From Exiguobacterium acetylicum (lineage in GTDB: Bacteria > Bacillota > Bacilli > Exiguobacteriales > Exiguobacteriaceae), in contig NZ_CP082333.1 in the NCBI RefSeq assembly GCF_019890935.1, forward strand, positions 2,754,001-2,818,000: 64,000 nucleotides of DNA, in the 5' to 3' direction. Position numbers and translations under genes: made by a program. Under the pieces are notes generated by a model. The model was not told where the DNA came from. It saw nothing but the letters and a program-made list of their open reading frames with translations, and searched no databases. Shown piece after piece: positions 35,560-44,741 of this stretch; position 1 is the first letter of the stretch, and every line of letters starts with the position of its first letter.

Positions 35560-36249
35560 TTAGAATGTTTGATAGTCTTCAACAATGTAGGTTTTCTTTT
35601 TAGCATCGTATGTCATATCGACGTAAACACGTGATTTTGTAGATTTTTGAAAGATATACGTTTTCCCTTTATATTCGCTTGCTTCTCCAGCTTTGATTTC
35701 AGCTTGGCTGTAAACACTACGTGTATCAGCTTCCATCACTCCACCCCATTCACCAAGACCCGTCCCTGATAATATGCCGTCGAGTTGTTTTTCCGTCATA
35801 CCGAATTTAATTTTAGCTCCTGAATTCACCTTACGTGTGCTCTCGCGATATTTTGAATAACTATCCCGACCGATTTCTAGTTCTTTAAAGACAAGACGAT
35901 ACACAGAGTCATTCTTTTTTGTCATGAAAGCAAGTCCAGTGAACGTCGGAGGCGTCTTGACTTTTCGATCGTAAAGCTCATAGTAGATTTCCTTACTTTT
36001 CCCTGACGTATTTTGAAGCACTTCCTTCATTTTCAATACTTGTGAACCTTTTTTCGTCGTCAATTGTTTTTTGTAGTCTTTGCCGTATAAGACTTTGGCG
36101 ACTTGCTCCATCGTCATACCCGCTTTAAGTGCTGTGTATTGATTTGTCGCTGTTGTCTCGACTTTCGTCGCCGCCGATGCCTTTCCACTAAAGAGTGTTG
36201 ATCCCGCGATGATTGTCGCCACTGTGATTTTCATGAAGGTCGTGTTCAT
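35560..36249 (-). CDS. secreted two-module protein, paralogue 4 (SmpA/BLIP-like)
   Basis: 229 residues, ATG 36249 after AAAAGGAGAGTAAAGT. Signal peptide MNTTFMKITVATIIAGSTLF, nearly the same as paralogue 5. Module 1 YTALKAGMTMEQVAKVLYGK, module 2 AKIKFGMTEKQLDGILSGTG, then GLGEWGGVMEADTRSV. It is closest to paralogue 5, so the last two copies arose by recent duplication. Between the modules a conserved FMTKKNDSVYRLVFKELE strand pair is seen in all copies. Confidence 0.7.
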   Translation of the reverse strand: MNTTFMKITVATIIAGSTLFSGKASAATKVETTATNQYTALKAGMTMEQVAKVLYGKDYKKQLTTKKGSQVLKMKEVLQNTSGKSKEIYYELYDRKVKTPPTFTGLAFMTKKNDSVYRLVFKELEIGRDSYSKYRESTRKVNSGAKIKFGMTEKQLDGILSGTGLGEWGGVMEADTRSVYSQAEIKAGEASEYKGKTYIFQKSTKSRVYVDMTYDAKKKTYIVEDYQTF

Positions 36250-36264
36250 ACTTTACTCTCCTTT

Positions 36265-36951
36265 TTAATACTGACTATGATCTTCAACACGATACGCTTT
36301 CTTTTTCGTGTCATAGATGAAAAAGATGTATTGCCATTTGTTTGTTGCAGTCGGAAAAACGTATGATTTCGTATGAATGATCGTCGCTTTCCCTGCTTTG
36401 ACTTCTTTTTTTCGAAGGACGGATGTTGTATCGACGTGACCGAGTGTTCCGAATGCCCCGAGCCCTTTCCCCGTCAGTAATCGATCGACTTGTTGCTCCG
36501 TCATCCCGTTCTTGATTTTCGCACCTTTGACCAGTTTGCGATCGCTCGTCCGAAATCCGGCTGCCGTGTCACGCTTGAACTCCATTTGTTTCATCGTCAG
36601 CCGGTACTTCGTTCCGCCCGTCTCTGTCATGAACATCAGGACCCCGATTGCTGACGGGAATTCTACTTTTCGATTCACGAGATCATAGAGAAGGACGTTC
36701 CGATCCCATTCTTCCATCTCAATCTCTGTGTTCAATCGTAAGACTTGTGAACCATTTTTCATCTTCAGTTGTTTTTTATACGCCTTGCCGTAGAGGACTT
36801 TGGCGACTTGTTCCACCGTCATCCCCGGTTTTAAAGCACGATATTGTTTCGTGGCGATCGTCTCAGCCTTCGTTGCTGCGGATATCGTTCCTGGAACAAA
36901 CAGACCAAGCAACAGTACTAAACAGAGTGACCCTATCATGATGCGTTTCAT
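36265..36951 (-). CDS. secreted two-module protein, paralogue 3 (SmpA/BLIP-like)
   Basis: 228 residues, ATG 36951 with AGGAGAGTAGG upstream. Signal peptide MKRIMIGSLCLVLLLGLFVPG, cleavage near ISAATK. Module 1 YRALKPGMTVEQVAKVLYGK, module 2 AKIKNGMTEQQVDRLLTGKG. The C-terminal strand block KSYVFPTATNKWQYIF corresponds to KTYVFPTSTTQRKLVI of paralogue 5. Gap to the next gene is 15 bp. Confidence 0.7.
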   Translation of the reverse strand: MKRIMIGSLCLVLLLGLFVPGTISAATKAETIATKQYRALKPGMTVEQVAKVLYGKAYKKQLKMKNGSQVLRLNTEIEMEEWDRNVLLYDLVNRKVEFPSAIGVLMFMTETGGTKYRLTMKQMEFKRDTAAGFRTSDRKLVKGAKIKNGMTEQQVDRLLTGKGLGAFGTLGHVDTTSVLRKKEVKAGKATIIHTKSYVFPTATNKWQYIFFIYDTKKKAYRVEDHSQY

Positions 36952-36995
36952 ACCTGTTTCCTACTCTCCTCGATGACTCCATGAATCATCCTTAT

Positions 36996-37685
36996 TCATT
37001 TTTCGTATTTCAATGAAATCCCGATTTCTGTATCCACCTCATATCGCTTTTTCTGCGTGTTATAGGACAAGGTGACAACCTGCATCTTTTTCGAATGTGG
37101 TCGATGGAATTGATAGATTTTGTAGCGCACCGTTTTCATCGGACTTTCTTTGATAATGGACGAAACGTTCCAACTAAAATACATTGACACCTGTCCGAGT
37201 TTTTTGCCGGACACCAGTTGGTCGAGTTGTTTCTCCGTCATCCCGTGGCGTAATGACGCCGGCTTCATGAGTGTCCGGCTATTTTCATACAACCCATTTT
37301 CCGTATCGGCTTGGTAGTACAGCGCTTTTTGTGTCAGATAATATGTCTTCTGGTGCTGTTTCGTACTAAATTCAAGAAGTGTTGTCGTTGGAAGGTTTTT
37401 TGAGGGGCGATCCAGTACGTATCCGAGGGACCGATACCCTTGTTCGTTATCGGTCGTTCCCGGTTTTTTCGTAAAGACGACGCTACCATTTTGTTTCTTG
37501 ATGTATTTCCGATAGTCTTTTCCGTATATTGTCTTCGCGACTTCCGTTAGCGTCATACCGAACTTGAGTGCTTTGTACTCTCGTTTGATCTGCAGTGCTT
37601 CCTTTGATGCTGCCGATGCTGTAGTTGGAGCAAAAATCGACATCACTATAATTACGAAAACTATCAGTTTTGCCAGTACTTTCAT
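36996..37685 (-). CDS. secreted two-module protein, paralogue 2 (SmpA/BLIP-like)
   Basis: 229 residues, ATG 37685 with GAAGGGGA upstream. Signal peptide MKVLAKLIVFVIIVMSIFAP, cleavage near ASAASK. Module 1 YKALKFGMTLTEVAKTIYGK, module 2 ASLRHGMTEKQLDQLVSGKK. It shares with paralogue 1 the middle block STKQHQKTYYLTQKALYYQA and a C-terminal RYKIYQFHRP strand, so these two form a second subgroup distinct from paralogues 3-5. Confidence 0.7.
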   Translation of the reverse strand: MKVLAKLIVFVIIVMSIFAPTTASAASKEALQIKREYKALKFGMTLTEVAKTIYGKDYRKYIKKQNGSVVFTKKPGTTDNEQGYRSLGYVLDRPSKNLPTTTLLEFSTKQHQKTYYLTQKALYYQADTENGLYENSRTLMKPASLRHGMTEKQLDQLVSGKKLGQVSMYFSWNVSSIIKESPMKTVRYKIYQFHRPHSKKMQVVTLSYNTQKKRYEVDTEIGISLKYEK

Positions 37686-37742
37686 TTCTATTTTCCCCTT
37701 CTAATTGTTCCTTCGTGATGACTGTTCGATGTGATTCTCTAC

Positions 37743-38444
37743 TTATTTTGTTTTAGGAGCTTCAATCGGAATGAGTCTATAGTTATTGAGCTTATATTGC
37801 TTCTGCTGATCATCAAACTTCAGCGTCATATCGATTTGCTTCTTTGGATTAGAGCTTTGGAAGATATAAATCTTGATCCGTCCCTTATACTTATACTCTT
37901 TCCGTTCCTGTTTCGTCTGGACGGATGTAAAGTCCCATGACCAGCGCATTCCAACCTGACCTAATCCTTTTCCTGACAACAGTGCGTCGAGCTCAGCTTC
38001 CGTCTCATTTCCTTCAATATGTGTCACATGCTTCAGTGTCCGCGTGCTCTCCCGAAGTCCCGTATTCGTATTCGCTAAAAACTGAATCGCTTTTTGCGCA
38101 AGATAATACGTTTTTCCATTTTTCTTCGTATAGAACTCAAGTGTCGTCCGACTCGGAAGAGTCTTCGACTGATCCACAAATGAATACGACCGGGACCGGT
38201 ATCCTTTATCCTGCTTTGCCCAATTCGCTTTTTGCTTCAAGACCGTTGCACCATTCTTTTTCGTTAGATGCTCCTTGTATGATGAACCGTAGACGACTTT
38301 TGCGATTTGCTTCAGTGTCAGTCCAAACTTCAACTTCCGATAATCGTTTAATGTTTGCTGTTCTTCTTTTGACGCTGCTTGTCCTTCGAGTGTCCCACTG
38401 AAACAAAGGACACCAATGAGGAAGACACATAGAATACGTTTCAT
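37743..38444 (-). CDS. secreted two-module protein, paralogue 1 (SmpA/BLIP-like)
   Basis: 233 residues, ATG 38444, starting 17 bp after the subtilase stop, with AAGGAAAGTAGG upstream. Signal peptide MKRILCVFLIGVLCFSGTLEG. Module 1 YRKLKFGLTLKQIAKVVYGS (GLT instead of GMT), module 2 THIEGNETEAELDALLSGKG, where the Met of GMTE is also lost. Middle block FYTKKNGKTYYLAQKAIQFL. Being directly coupled to the subtilase, it is the most likely partner of that enzyme, for example as inhibitor or folding aid (inference). Confidence 0.7.
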   Translation of the reverse strand: MKRILCVFLIGVLCFSGTLEGQAASKEEQQTLNDYRKLKFGLTLKQIAKVVYGSSYKEHLTKKNGATVLKQKANWAKQDKGYRSRSYSFVDQSKTLPSRTTLEFYTKKNGKTYYLAQKAIQFLANTNTGLRESTRTLKHVTHIEGNETEAELDALLSGKGLGQVGMRWSWDFTSVQTKQERKEYKYKGRIKIYIFQSSNPKKQIDMTLKFDDQQKQYKLNNYRLIPIEAPKTK

Positions 38445-38461
38445 CGTTTAACCTACTTTCC

Positions 38462-40021
38462 TTATTTCACGAGCTGAACGGCACGATCGGCATTCAAGCG
38501 ACCGTATCCGTATGTCGTATCACGACCTTTTTTCCCGAGGTCCTTTGCTGACTTCCGAAGAATCGATTCGACGTCCGTCACTTTGATACTTGGCTTTAAG
38601 CTATAGAGGACACTCGCGACCCCTGCGACATGCGGTGTTGCCATCGATGTGCCACTCCAGAAGATCGATTCGCCGTCCTGTAAATAACTGGCGATATCCT
38701 GCCCCGGTGCGACGAGATCGAGTCCTTCGCCATAGTTCGAGAACGACGCTCGTTTATCGAATCGGTTCGTCGCCCCGACCGAGAACGCATATTTCGAACG
38801 TGCCGGATAGGACAGTTTCGATACGCCTTCGTTACCGGTTGCTGCTGCGACGAAGATCCCTTTCTTGCGTGCTTCCGCTAAGGCATCTTCAATCGCCAGT
38901 GAGACACCTCCACCACCAAGGCTCAAGTTGATGACTTTTGCCTTTTGTTTCACAGCGAACAGAATGCCTTTAGCGATATTCGAGTTCGATGCATAGTTAT
39001 TGCGCGAGATGACCTTGATCGGAATGATGCTTGCTCGATCGTTAATCCCCGTCATCCCATAGCCGTTGTTTGATGTTGCGGCGATGACACCGGCGACATG
39101 TGTCCCGTGTCCGTGATCGTCGTAAGCAAGTTGACGTTTATGAACAAAATCGTAGCCGAGATCCATCCGGACGCGTCCAGCGAAATCCGCATAGGTCGGA
39201 TTGATCCCTGTATCGACGACCGCCACACGAACGGTCGAACGTGACTTGTTGGCAATCCGTTTGACCATCGCGTGATAACCGATGTCCGCTCCTTTAACGC
39301 CTCCGCGTTGTCCGGTGTTTTTTAATGCCCACTGGACCGATTGAAACGGATCGGCGCTGAGTAACTTCATCGGTTGATCGAGTTCGACGTACCGGACGCC
39401 CTTCGTTTTTTCAAGTTGCCGTTTGGCTGCTAAAGCTTGGATAAAACTGTTGTAGGAGAACTTTTCAAGACGTAGCGTACTGTCAATCGTTTCGTGATCA
39501 GTAGCCCGTGACGTCTGTGACAACGTACTCGCTTTCGTCGCCCCGTTCAGACGAACAACGAGACTCGTCGCTTGTCCGGTTGTCGTTGATTTTGTCGCGT
39601 ATTCGCGAATGGGCTCAAGGCGTTCGAGTTTATAGGGAATCGTAAACGCTTTATTCTTCGTTCCCGTCACTTCGATGTATTGTCGCCCACTCCATGTCAG
39701 TGGGAAAAAGAGTGTCTTTTTACTATTCGCATACCGCGCATATGGATCTTTTTGATTGTATTCCGTCTGCGACGTATAAACGGTCGCTTTTTTGGAAGCG
39801 TCAAAGGCGAACTTCAAGTGTGTTCCACCTGACAGATACGTCTTCGTATCAAAATAGAACAAAGCTTTCCCGTTCGCATCGAACGTTCCTTTGATGTAGC
39901 CTTTTTTCGTTTTCGCTTCGATGGCCGGGACTTTTTTCGCCGTTGTCGCAGCTTCTGTCGCACTAAATGTATATGTACCAAATGCACTCACGAGGAGCGC
40001 ACTGACGATGACCTTTTTCAT
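38462..40021 (-). CDS. secreted subtilisin-like serine protease (S8)
   Basis: 519 residues; ATG 40021 after AAGGAGTGAAATCAA. Signal peptide MKKVIVSALLVSAFGTYTFS. A propeptide-like N-terminal part (about 30-225) contains a beta domain and VRYVELDQPMKLL. The catalytic triad lies in VAVVDTGINPTYADF (Asp), DDHGHGTHVAGVIAATSNNG (His) and WSGTSMATPHVAGVASVL (Ser), with the oxyanion Asn in AATGNEGVSK. It is an extracellular protease. It heads an apparent operon with five small secreted paralogues downstream and no terminator in between. Confidence 0.92.
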   Translation of the reverse strand: MKKVIVSALLVSAFGTYTFSATEAATTAKKVPAIEAKTKKGYIKGTFDANGKALFYFDTKTYLSGGTHLKFAFDASKKATVYTSQTEYNQKDPYARYANSKKTLFFPLTWSGRQYIEVTGTKNKAFTIPYKLERLEPIREYATKSTTTGQATSLVVRLNGATKASTLSQTSRATDHETIDSTLRLEKFSYNSFIQALAAKRQLEKTKGVRYVELDQPMKLLSADPFQSVQWALKNTGQRGGVKGADIGYHAMVKRIANKSRSTVRVAVVDTGINPTYADFAGRVRMDLGYDFVHKRQLAYDDHGHGTHVAGVIAATSNNGYGMTGINDRASIIPIKVISRNNYASNSNIAKGILFAVKQKAKVINLSLGGGGVSLAIEDALAEARKKGIFVAAATGNEGVSKLSYPARSKYAFSVGATNRFDKRASFSNYGEGLDLVAPGQDIASYLQDGESIFWSGTSMATPHVAGVASVLYSLKPSIKVTDVESILRKSAKDLGKKGRDTTYGYGRLNADRAVQLVK

Positions 40022-40121
40022 TTGATTTCACTCCTTATCGTTGTATCCTTTTTCATTATAATGGAAAAAATTGATTTTCCTAGTTCTTTTTACCTCTATC
40101 AATCAATGAATTGACTGAAAA

Positions 40122-40149
40122 AAGAAGCCCTGTTCGCACAGGACTTCTT
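40122..40149 (-). terminator. terminator of the second subtilase
   Basis: Stem AAGAAGCCCTGT/ACAGGACTTCTT with one mismatch and a TTTTTTC run on the minus strand. Confidence 0.8.
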
Positions 40150-40156
40150 GACTGCA

Positions 40157-41731
40157 TTAAGGGATTAGTTTGACGGCGTTATCGGCATTCAAACGACCGG
40201 CACCATAACTCGTATCATAGCCTTTTTTACCGAGATCCTTCGCTGATTTCTTGAGGATACTTTCCACACTACTTGCCTTCAAGGACGGCTTCAGACTGAT
40301 CATAAGACTCGCGACACCCGCGACGTGTGGCGTCGCCATCGAAGTCCCACTTCCATATAACAGCTCCCCATCTGCAAGGTAGCTTGGGATCGAGACGCCT
40401 GGAGCGACGAGGTCCAGTCCCGTTCCGTAATTTGAGAACGACGCTTTCGTATCTTTTCGTCCGGTTGCACCGACCGACAAGACATATTTCGAACGGGCCG
40501 GATATGCGACCGTTCCGCGTCCTTCGTTCCCGGAAGCAGCGACGATCAGGATGTTCTTCTTGACCGCTGCGGCTAATGCCGAATCGATCGATTTTGAAGA
40601 AGAACTACCGCCGAGACTCATGTTGATGACTCGGGCACCTTGTTTTGTCGCATGCTGGATACCTTTGACGAGTCCCGAGACCGAACCAGCTCCTGACTCA
40701 TCGAGCACCTTGATCGGAATCAACGTCGTCATCGGATTGATACCGGTCATCCCGTACGTGTTATTTCCACCTGCAGCAATGATCCCGGCGACGTGTGAAC
40801 CGTGTCCGTTGTCATCCCAGGCTGTCTTATCGCCATTGATGAAATCATAGCCGAGATCCATCCGGACTTTACCTGCGAAGTCCGCATACGTCGGATTAAT
40901 GCCGGAGTCGAGGACTGCGACTTTCGTTGCAGACAGCTTCTTGCCTTTGATGCGTTTTTGCATGGCGACGAAGCCGATGTCCGCTCCTTTCAGTCCCTTC
41001 TTTTGTCCCGTGTTCTGCAGCGACCATTGATGTTTTTGATAGGCGTCGACACCGAAGGCTTGGATCGGTGCGTCAAACTCCGCGAACGCAACACTATTCG
41101 ATCGCTCGAACTTTTTCTTCGCTGCTTCAGCGTCAGCATAGGAATCATAGACGAGTCGTTCGATGCGGAGCTCAGACGCTAGTGGTTCGACTTTGGAGGC
41201 ACCGAACGATTGCGCCCGCATTGCACCAGGGCGTGTCTGAACGAGTAACGCCGGTTTGACTGCTTTGACGGTAGCTGTCATCGATTCCTCAATCGGTTCG
41301 TAACGTGAGATGTAGGCGGGAACAGAATAACGATCGCCCGGATAGCCTTCGAGAACTAAGTACTGCCGTCCGCTCCAACTGAGTGGGAAGTAGAGTGTAT
41401 CGTCCGTAACTTGATAGTAGCGGTTGTAGACACGACCTGCTTCCGCGTCAGCTTTACTGGCGAACATCGTTCCGTACGTATCGTAGTCAAGCTCGAACTC
41501 AAAGTGCGTTCCTTTTGCGACAAAATTCTTCGCATCAAAATACCATACGGCAAGTCCATCCGAGTCGAAGCGACCTGTCAAGGCACTGCCGGCTTGTTTT
41601 GAGAAGGCCGGGACTTCTTTCGCCTTCGTTAATGTCGCCGGACGAATCGTTTCCTGCTTTTCAAGCGCCTTGACTGGTAGCGTACTGCAGATCAAACCAA
41701 GTGCTAAGCTCCCTGCTATCCATGTTCGCAT
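40157..41731 (-). CDS. secreted subtilisin-like serine protease (S8), paralogue
   Basis: 524 residues from ATG 41731, 7 bases after GGAGG (ATG 41734 precedes it; a frame reaching 41920 has no ribosome binding site near its start). Signal peptide MRTWIAGSLALGLICSTLPV. Triad in VAVLDSGINPTYADF, DDNGHGSHVAGIIAAGGNN and YGSGTSMATPHVAGVASLM, oxyanion Asn in AASGNEGRGT. The N-terminal beta domain and the catalytic domain both match the protease at 38462-40021 along their length, so the pair arose by duplication. It is transcribed separately, with its own terminator. Confidence 0.92.
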   Translation of the reverse strand: MRTWIAGSLALGLICSTLPVKALEKQETIRPATLTKAKEVPAFSKQAGSALTGRFDSDGLAVWYFDAKNFVAKGTHFEFELDYDTYGTMFASKADAEAGRVYNRYYQVTDDTLYFPLSWSGRQYLVLEGYPGDRYSVPAYISRYEPIEESMTATVKAVKPALLVQTRPGAMRAQSFGASKVEPLASELRIERLVYDSYADAEAAKKKFERSNSVAFAEFDAPIQAFGVDAYQKHQWSLQNTGQKKGLKGADIGFVAMQKRIKGKKLSATKVAVLDSGINPTYADFAGKVRMDLGYDFINGDKTAWDDNGHGSHVAGIIAAGGNNTYGMTGINPMTTLIPIKVLDESGAGSVSGLVKGIQHATKQGARVINMSLGGSSSSKSIDSALAAAVKKNILIVAASGNEGRGTVAYPARSKYVLSVGATGRKDTKASFSNYGTGLDLVAPGVSIPSYLADGELLYGSGTSMATPHVAGVASLMISLKPSLKASSVESILKKSAKDLGKKGYDTSYGAGRLNADNAVKLIP

Positions 41732-41821
41732 CATTGTTCCTCCCTCTAGGTCTTTCTTACTAATACCCGGATTAGATGGGATTATGTGGAATATAGTAAA
41801 ACATTGACGTGAATCGAAAAA

Positions 41822-41850
41822 AACATCACTCTCGCAACGAGAGTGATGTT
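41822..41850 (-). terminator. terminator of the GH70 gene
   Basis: Perfect 12-bp stem AACATCACTCTC/GAGAGTGATGTT with TTTTTTT on the minus strand. Confidence 0.9.
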
Positions 41851-41855
41851 CGATG

Positions 41856-44534
41856 TTACTTGACTGTGACTGTGAATGTTTTGACGACTTTGTAGTTTCC
41901 TGCTGTCGTGTATGTGACACGGATCGTCGTTTTACCTGCTTTAATCCCTTTTACGTTACCGCGTGACGAGACTTGCGCGACTTTTTTGTTCACTGACGTA
42001 TACTGAACAGATTTGATCTTATCCGTTGCTGACGTATACGCGATACGCGTCGTCTGGTTTTTCTTGAGTGTTGCTTTTGTTGCTTTCAGCGTGACGCTGT
42101 TTGCTTTTGTTTCGATTGGTAAGACTGTTTTTAAGACAAAACCATCTTTTAACGTAACCGTTGCTTCAACCGTCGTCTTACCTGTTGCTTTACCTGTCAG
42201 GCGACCTTTTGAATCAACTGTCGCTTTTTTCGTATCGAGGACACGGTAGCGTGTTGACGCAACTGCTGCTGTCGTGTTCGTAACTGTCGTTTTCAAGTCG
42301 AGTGCTTTTCCTTGATAGACTGCACCAGCTTTGATCGATGCGACTGGCGCTTTTGTTGCTTGTGGGACGAAGACGCCGACGTAACCGTTGACTTCAGCTG
42401 TTTTGATCCCTTTGACTGGAACTGTCAAGATACCGTTCTTATCTGTGACGAGTTTCGTATTCGTCACGCCACTAGCATCGACGAAGACTTGGTTCGCGTG
42501 TGTTTTACCCATGTTGACTTGAACTGTCGTATCAAGCGCTGCATTTTTCCCGATGACTGTCGCAACACCTGTGTTGCGGTCTTTTCCGAAACGGACGCTT
42601 GAGATCAAGTCTTTACCCGCTTCTTTAGACGTGTTCGATGTGTGATACGCAACGTGTTGTTTACCGTACACATATTGCTTACGGACTTTTAGGAGATTCG
42701 TGATTTCATCATAGTACGGTGTCGTTTTCGACATATACGATGCATCCGTCTGGTAGAGATCACCGTAGTAGACCGTTGGGACCGTGTTTTTGTTCGAAAG
42801 AAGGAACGCGTATTGTGCGACGACGTTTTCCGTCGAGTATTTCTTCGTTGGACTTGCGAGCTCTTTGTTGTAGATTGCAAGTGCCTTCGCTTCATCTTCT
42901 TTATTGTAGAGCTTCTCGAACGATTTCGGCTCGCCGTCTTTTCCGTACTGCGCATTCGTTTTGATACCGTACGCATCAAGCATGATTTGATTGACACGGT
43001 TTTTCTCTTGGTCATGGTTATTGACGAATGACCAGTTCGCTTGAACATTTGTTGCCCCGTCACCTTCACGGTTAACGACTGAAACTTTCGCTAAGTCACT
43101 AAGTGCACGTTTGTTCGAAGACGTAAGTGCTGTGCGAAGCGTGAAATAGAGCTCTCCGTCCATGACGAGTTGTTCGTTATTGTTTGCTTTCATGTAAGCA
43201 TTCTGTTCTGTTTTATAGCTCTCAATGTAGCTGAGGTAATCTTGTTTACCGAAGTGCGCTTTTGACACTTCTGCTTCTGCATTCAAGATTTTTGTATCAT
43301 AGTGTGATGCTGCATCGATTCGGAAACCGTCAAACTTGTATGTCTCAAGCATCCACTTCATCCAGTTCTTTTGTTCCTTGATGACTTCTGGGTTCGAGTT
43401 CGCAAGGTCGACACCGATCAAGAACTCATCGTTGTTTGCCATCGTTTTGTTGTATGCCTGCGTTGGGAAACCAGTCTCATCGACGAAGAGGAACTGATCT
43501 TCGATATCGATGCCTGAGTTATCGTTTTGGTATGAACGTTCTTCTGATCCATAACCGTACGCAGCTTGTGTTTTCATGTATTCTTCCGTCAACGAAGCGA
43601 TTTTGCTGTTTTCCGTTGAAGTAAGCAAAGCTTCTTTTGATGGGAAGCCGTTTTGTTTCATGTACTCGAGGTATCCTTCATCCTTCGCATATTGCGAAAG
43701 CATCGGCTTCCAGTTCTCTGGTGAGACTTCATACCAGCCATCTGCTGCGAGGTATGTATCGACGACATTCAAGTTCTGTGTCTTCGCTGCATCAAGCAAC
43801 CATTCTGGTAAGTAGTTGTTCGCATCGTCTTTACCGAAGTAACGGTACGGTTTACCGTCTTTGTCCGTCATGACGCGACCCATACCCTGTCCTTGTAGCG
43901 ATGTCCCATTGATGAACGATTTGTTCCACTCTTTGAGGTAACCGTATTTTGCTTGTCCCATACCGCCACCTTTTGTATAAGCGAGGTAAGGCGTTGCGAG
44001 CGTCTTCGTTTTTTCTCCGCCTGTGAACGGGTTCGTGAACGGCTCACCTGAGCTTGTCGCACGACGAACGAAAACAGCTTCCCGTTTGTTGAGACCGAGC
44101 ATTTGGTTCGGAACGAGGTCCATCTGGACTTTGATGTTGTCGTCATGCAACATGTCGACCATCATCTCGAGTTGTGTGGCTTTTCCGTACTTCGTCGCAA
44201 CCGATCCACCTGGTCCTTGTGGGAATTCACCGAGGTCATAACGGTCAGCGATTGCATAGCCTTCCATGTAACGTGCCATATCGAATGAACGATATGCTGG
44301 TGGCAACCATACATCTGTCACACCCCAAGAGTTGAGCAACTCACCTTTTTTAGCAAGCGTCCGGTACATGTTGCTTTCGTACGGTTGATATAAGCTGAAG
44401 CTTTGGAAAATAACGCGGTTGTCGAGCTTTTCACTTGATGTGAAAGCCTTTGCGCTTTCTGGTGCATACGTCAGTCCGCTTGTCGCGACCAATGCCGCAA
44501 GCAAACCTGTTGAGACTTTTTTCGTCTTGTTCAT
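41856..44534 (-). CDS. gtfC: GH70 4,6-alpha-glucanotransferase, GtfC type
   Basis: 892 residues. Signal peptide MNKTKKVSTGLLAALVATSG with cleavage near AKAF. The catalytic region (about 35-680) is in GH13-like, non-permuted order with GH70-like motifs: VQMDLVPNQML (I), DGFRIDAASHYD (II, nucleophile Asp), LVMDGELYF (III, Glu) and FVNNHDQEKNRVNQI (IV). Two bacterial Ig-like (Big_2) modules follow (about 735-890, e.g. STRYRVLDTKKATVDSKGRL, SVNKKVAQVSSRGNVKG). This arrangement is that of the GtfC enzymes known from Exiguobacterium sibiricum, which turn starch or maltodextrins into products with alpha-1,6 links. No sorting signal, so it is secreted. A cre site upstream suggests catabolite control. 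A plain GH13 amylase is the less likely alternative. Confidence 0.85.
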   Translation of the reverse strand: MNKTKKVSTGLLAALVATSGLTYAPESAKAFTSSEKLDNRVIFQSFSLYQPYESNMYRTLAKKGELLNSWGVTDVWLPPAYRSFDMARYMEGYAIADRYDLGEFPQGPGGSVATKYGKATQLEMMVDMLHDDNIKVQMDLVPNQMLGLNKREAVFVRRATSSGEPFTNPFTGGEKTKTLATPYLAYTKGGGMGQAKYGYLKEWNKSFINGTSLQGQGMGRVMTDKDGKPYRYFGKDDANNYLPEWLLDAAKTQNLNVVDTYLAADGWYEVSPENWKPMLSQYAKDEGYLEYMKQNGFPSKEALLTSTENSKIASLTEEYMKTQAAYGYGSEERSYQNDNSGIDIEDQFLFVDETGFPTQAYNKTMANNDEFLIGVDLANSNPEVIKEQKNWMKWMLETYKFDGFRIDAASHYDTKILNAEAEVSKAHFGKQDYLSYIESYKTEQNAYMKANNNEQLVMDGELYFTLRTALTSSNKRALSDLAKVSVVNREGDGATNVQANWSFVNNHDQEKNRVNQIMLDAYGIKTNAQYGKDGEPKSFEKLYNKEDEAKALAIYNKELASPTKKYSTENVVAQYAFLLSNKNTVPTVYYGDLYQTDASYMSKTTPYYDEITNLLKVRKQYVYGKQHVAYHTSNTSKEAGKDLISSVRFGKDRNTGVATVIGKNAALDTTVQVNMGKTHANQVFVDASGVTNTKLVTDKNGILTVPVKGIKTAEVNGYVGVFVPQATKAPVASIKAGAVYQGKALDLKTTVTNTTAAVASTRYRVLDTKKATVDSKGRLTGKATGKTTVEATVTLKDGFVLKTVLPIETKANSVTLKATKATLKKNQTTRIAYTSATDKIKSVQYTSVNKKVAQVSSRGNVKGIKAGKTTIRVTYTTAGNYKVVKTFTVTVK

Positions 44535-44651
44535 GAGTCTAATCTCCCTTTTAAAGATGTATATTTTTGATTATTTCTACCTAAAATTCCAAATAACATC
44601 ACATAATTTAACATCTTTTTAAAGTAAAGACAGATGTAAATTTAAAAAACA

Positions 44652-44667
44652 GGTAAATAGATTTACC
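44652..44667. promoter_or_regulatory. 16-bp perfect palindrome upstream of gtfC
   Basis: GGTAAATAGATTTACC, next to the cre site and about 120 bp before the gtfC start. It looks like an operator for a dimeric regulator. The regulator is unknown. Confidence 0.45.
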
Positions 44668-44670
44668 AAA

Positions 44671-44685
44671 ATGCAATCGATTGCG
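44671..44685. promoter_or_regulatory. cre-like site upstream of gtfC
   Basis: ATGCAATCGATTGCG matches WTGNAANCGNWNNCA except for the last base, and its core CGCAATCGATTGCG is a perfect palindrome. CcpA control fits a starch-acting enzyme. Confidence 0.55.
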
Positions 44686-44701
44686 CTATTTTGTCACAAA
44701 A

Positions 44702-44733
44702 AAACTCTCCCTACCGAAGTAGGAAGAGGGTTT
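44702..44733 (-). terminator. terminator of the S-layer-like gene
   Basis: Stem AAACTCTCCCTAC/GTAGGAAGAGGGTTT (bulged) with TTTTTTT on the minus strand. Confidence 0.85.
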
Positions 44734-44741
44734 AGCGTTTC

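Noticed and set aside
40157-41920. 62-residue extension of the second subtilase
   Set aside because: It places a hydrophilic stretch before a clear signal peptide, while GGAGG sits right before ATG 41734/41731.
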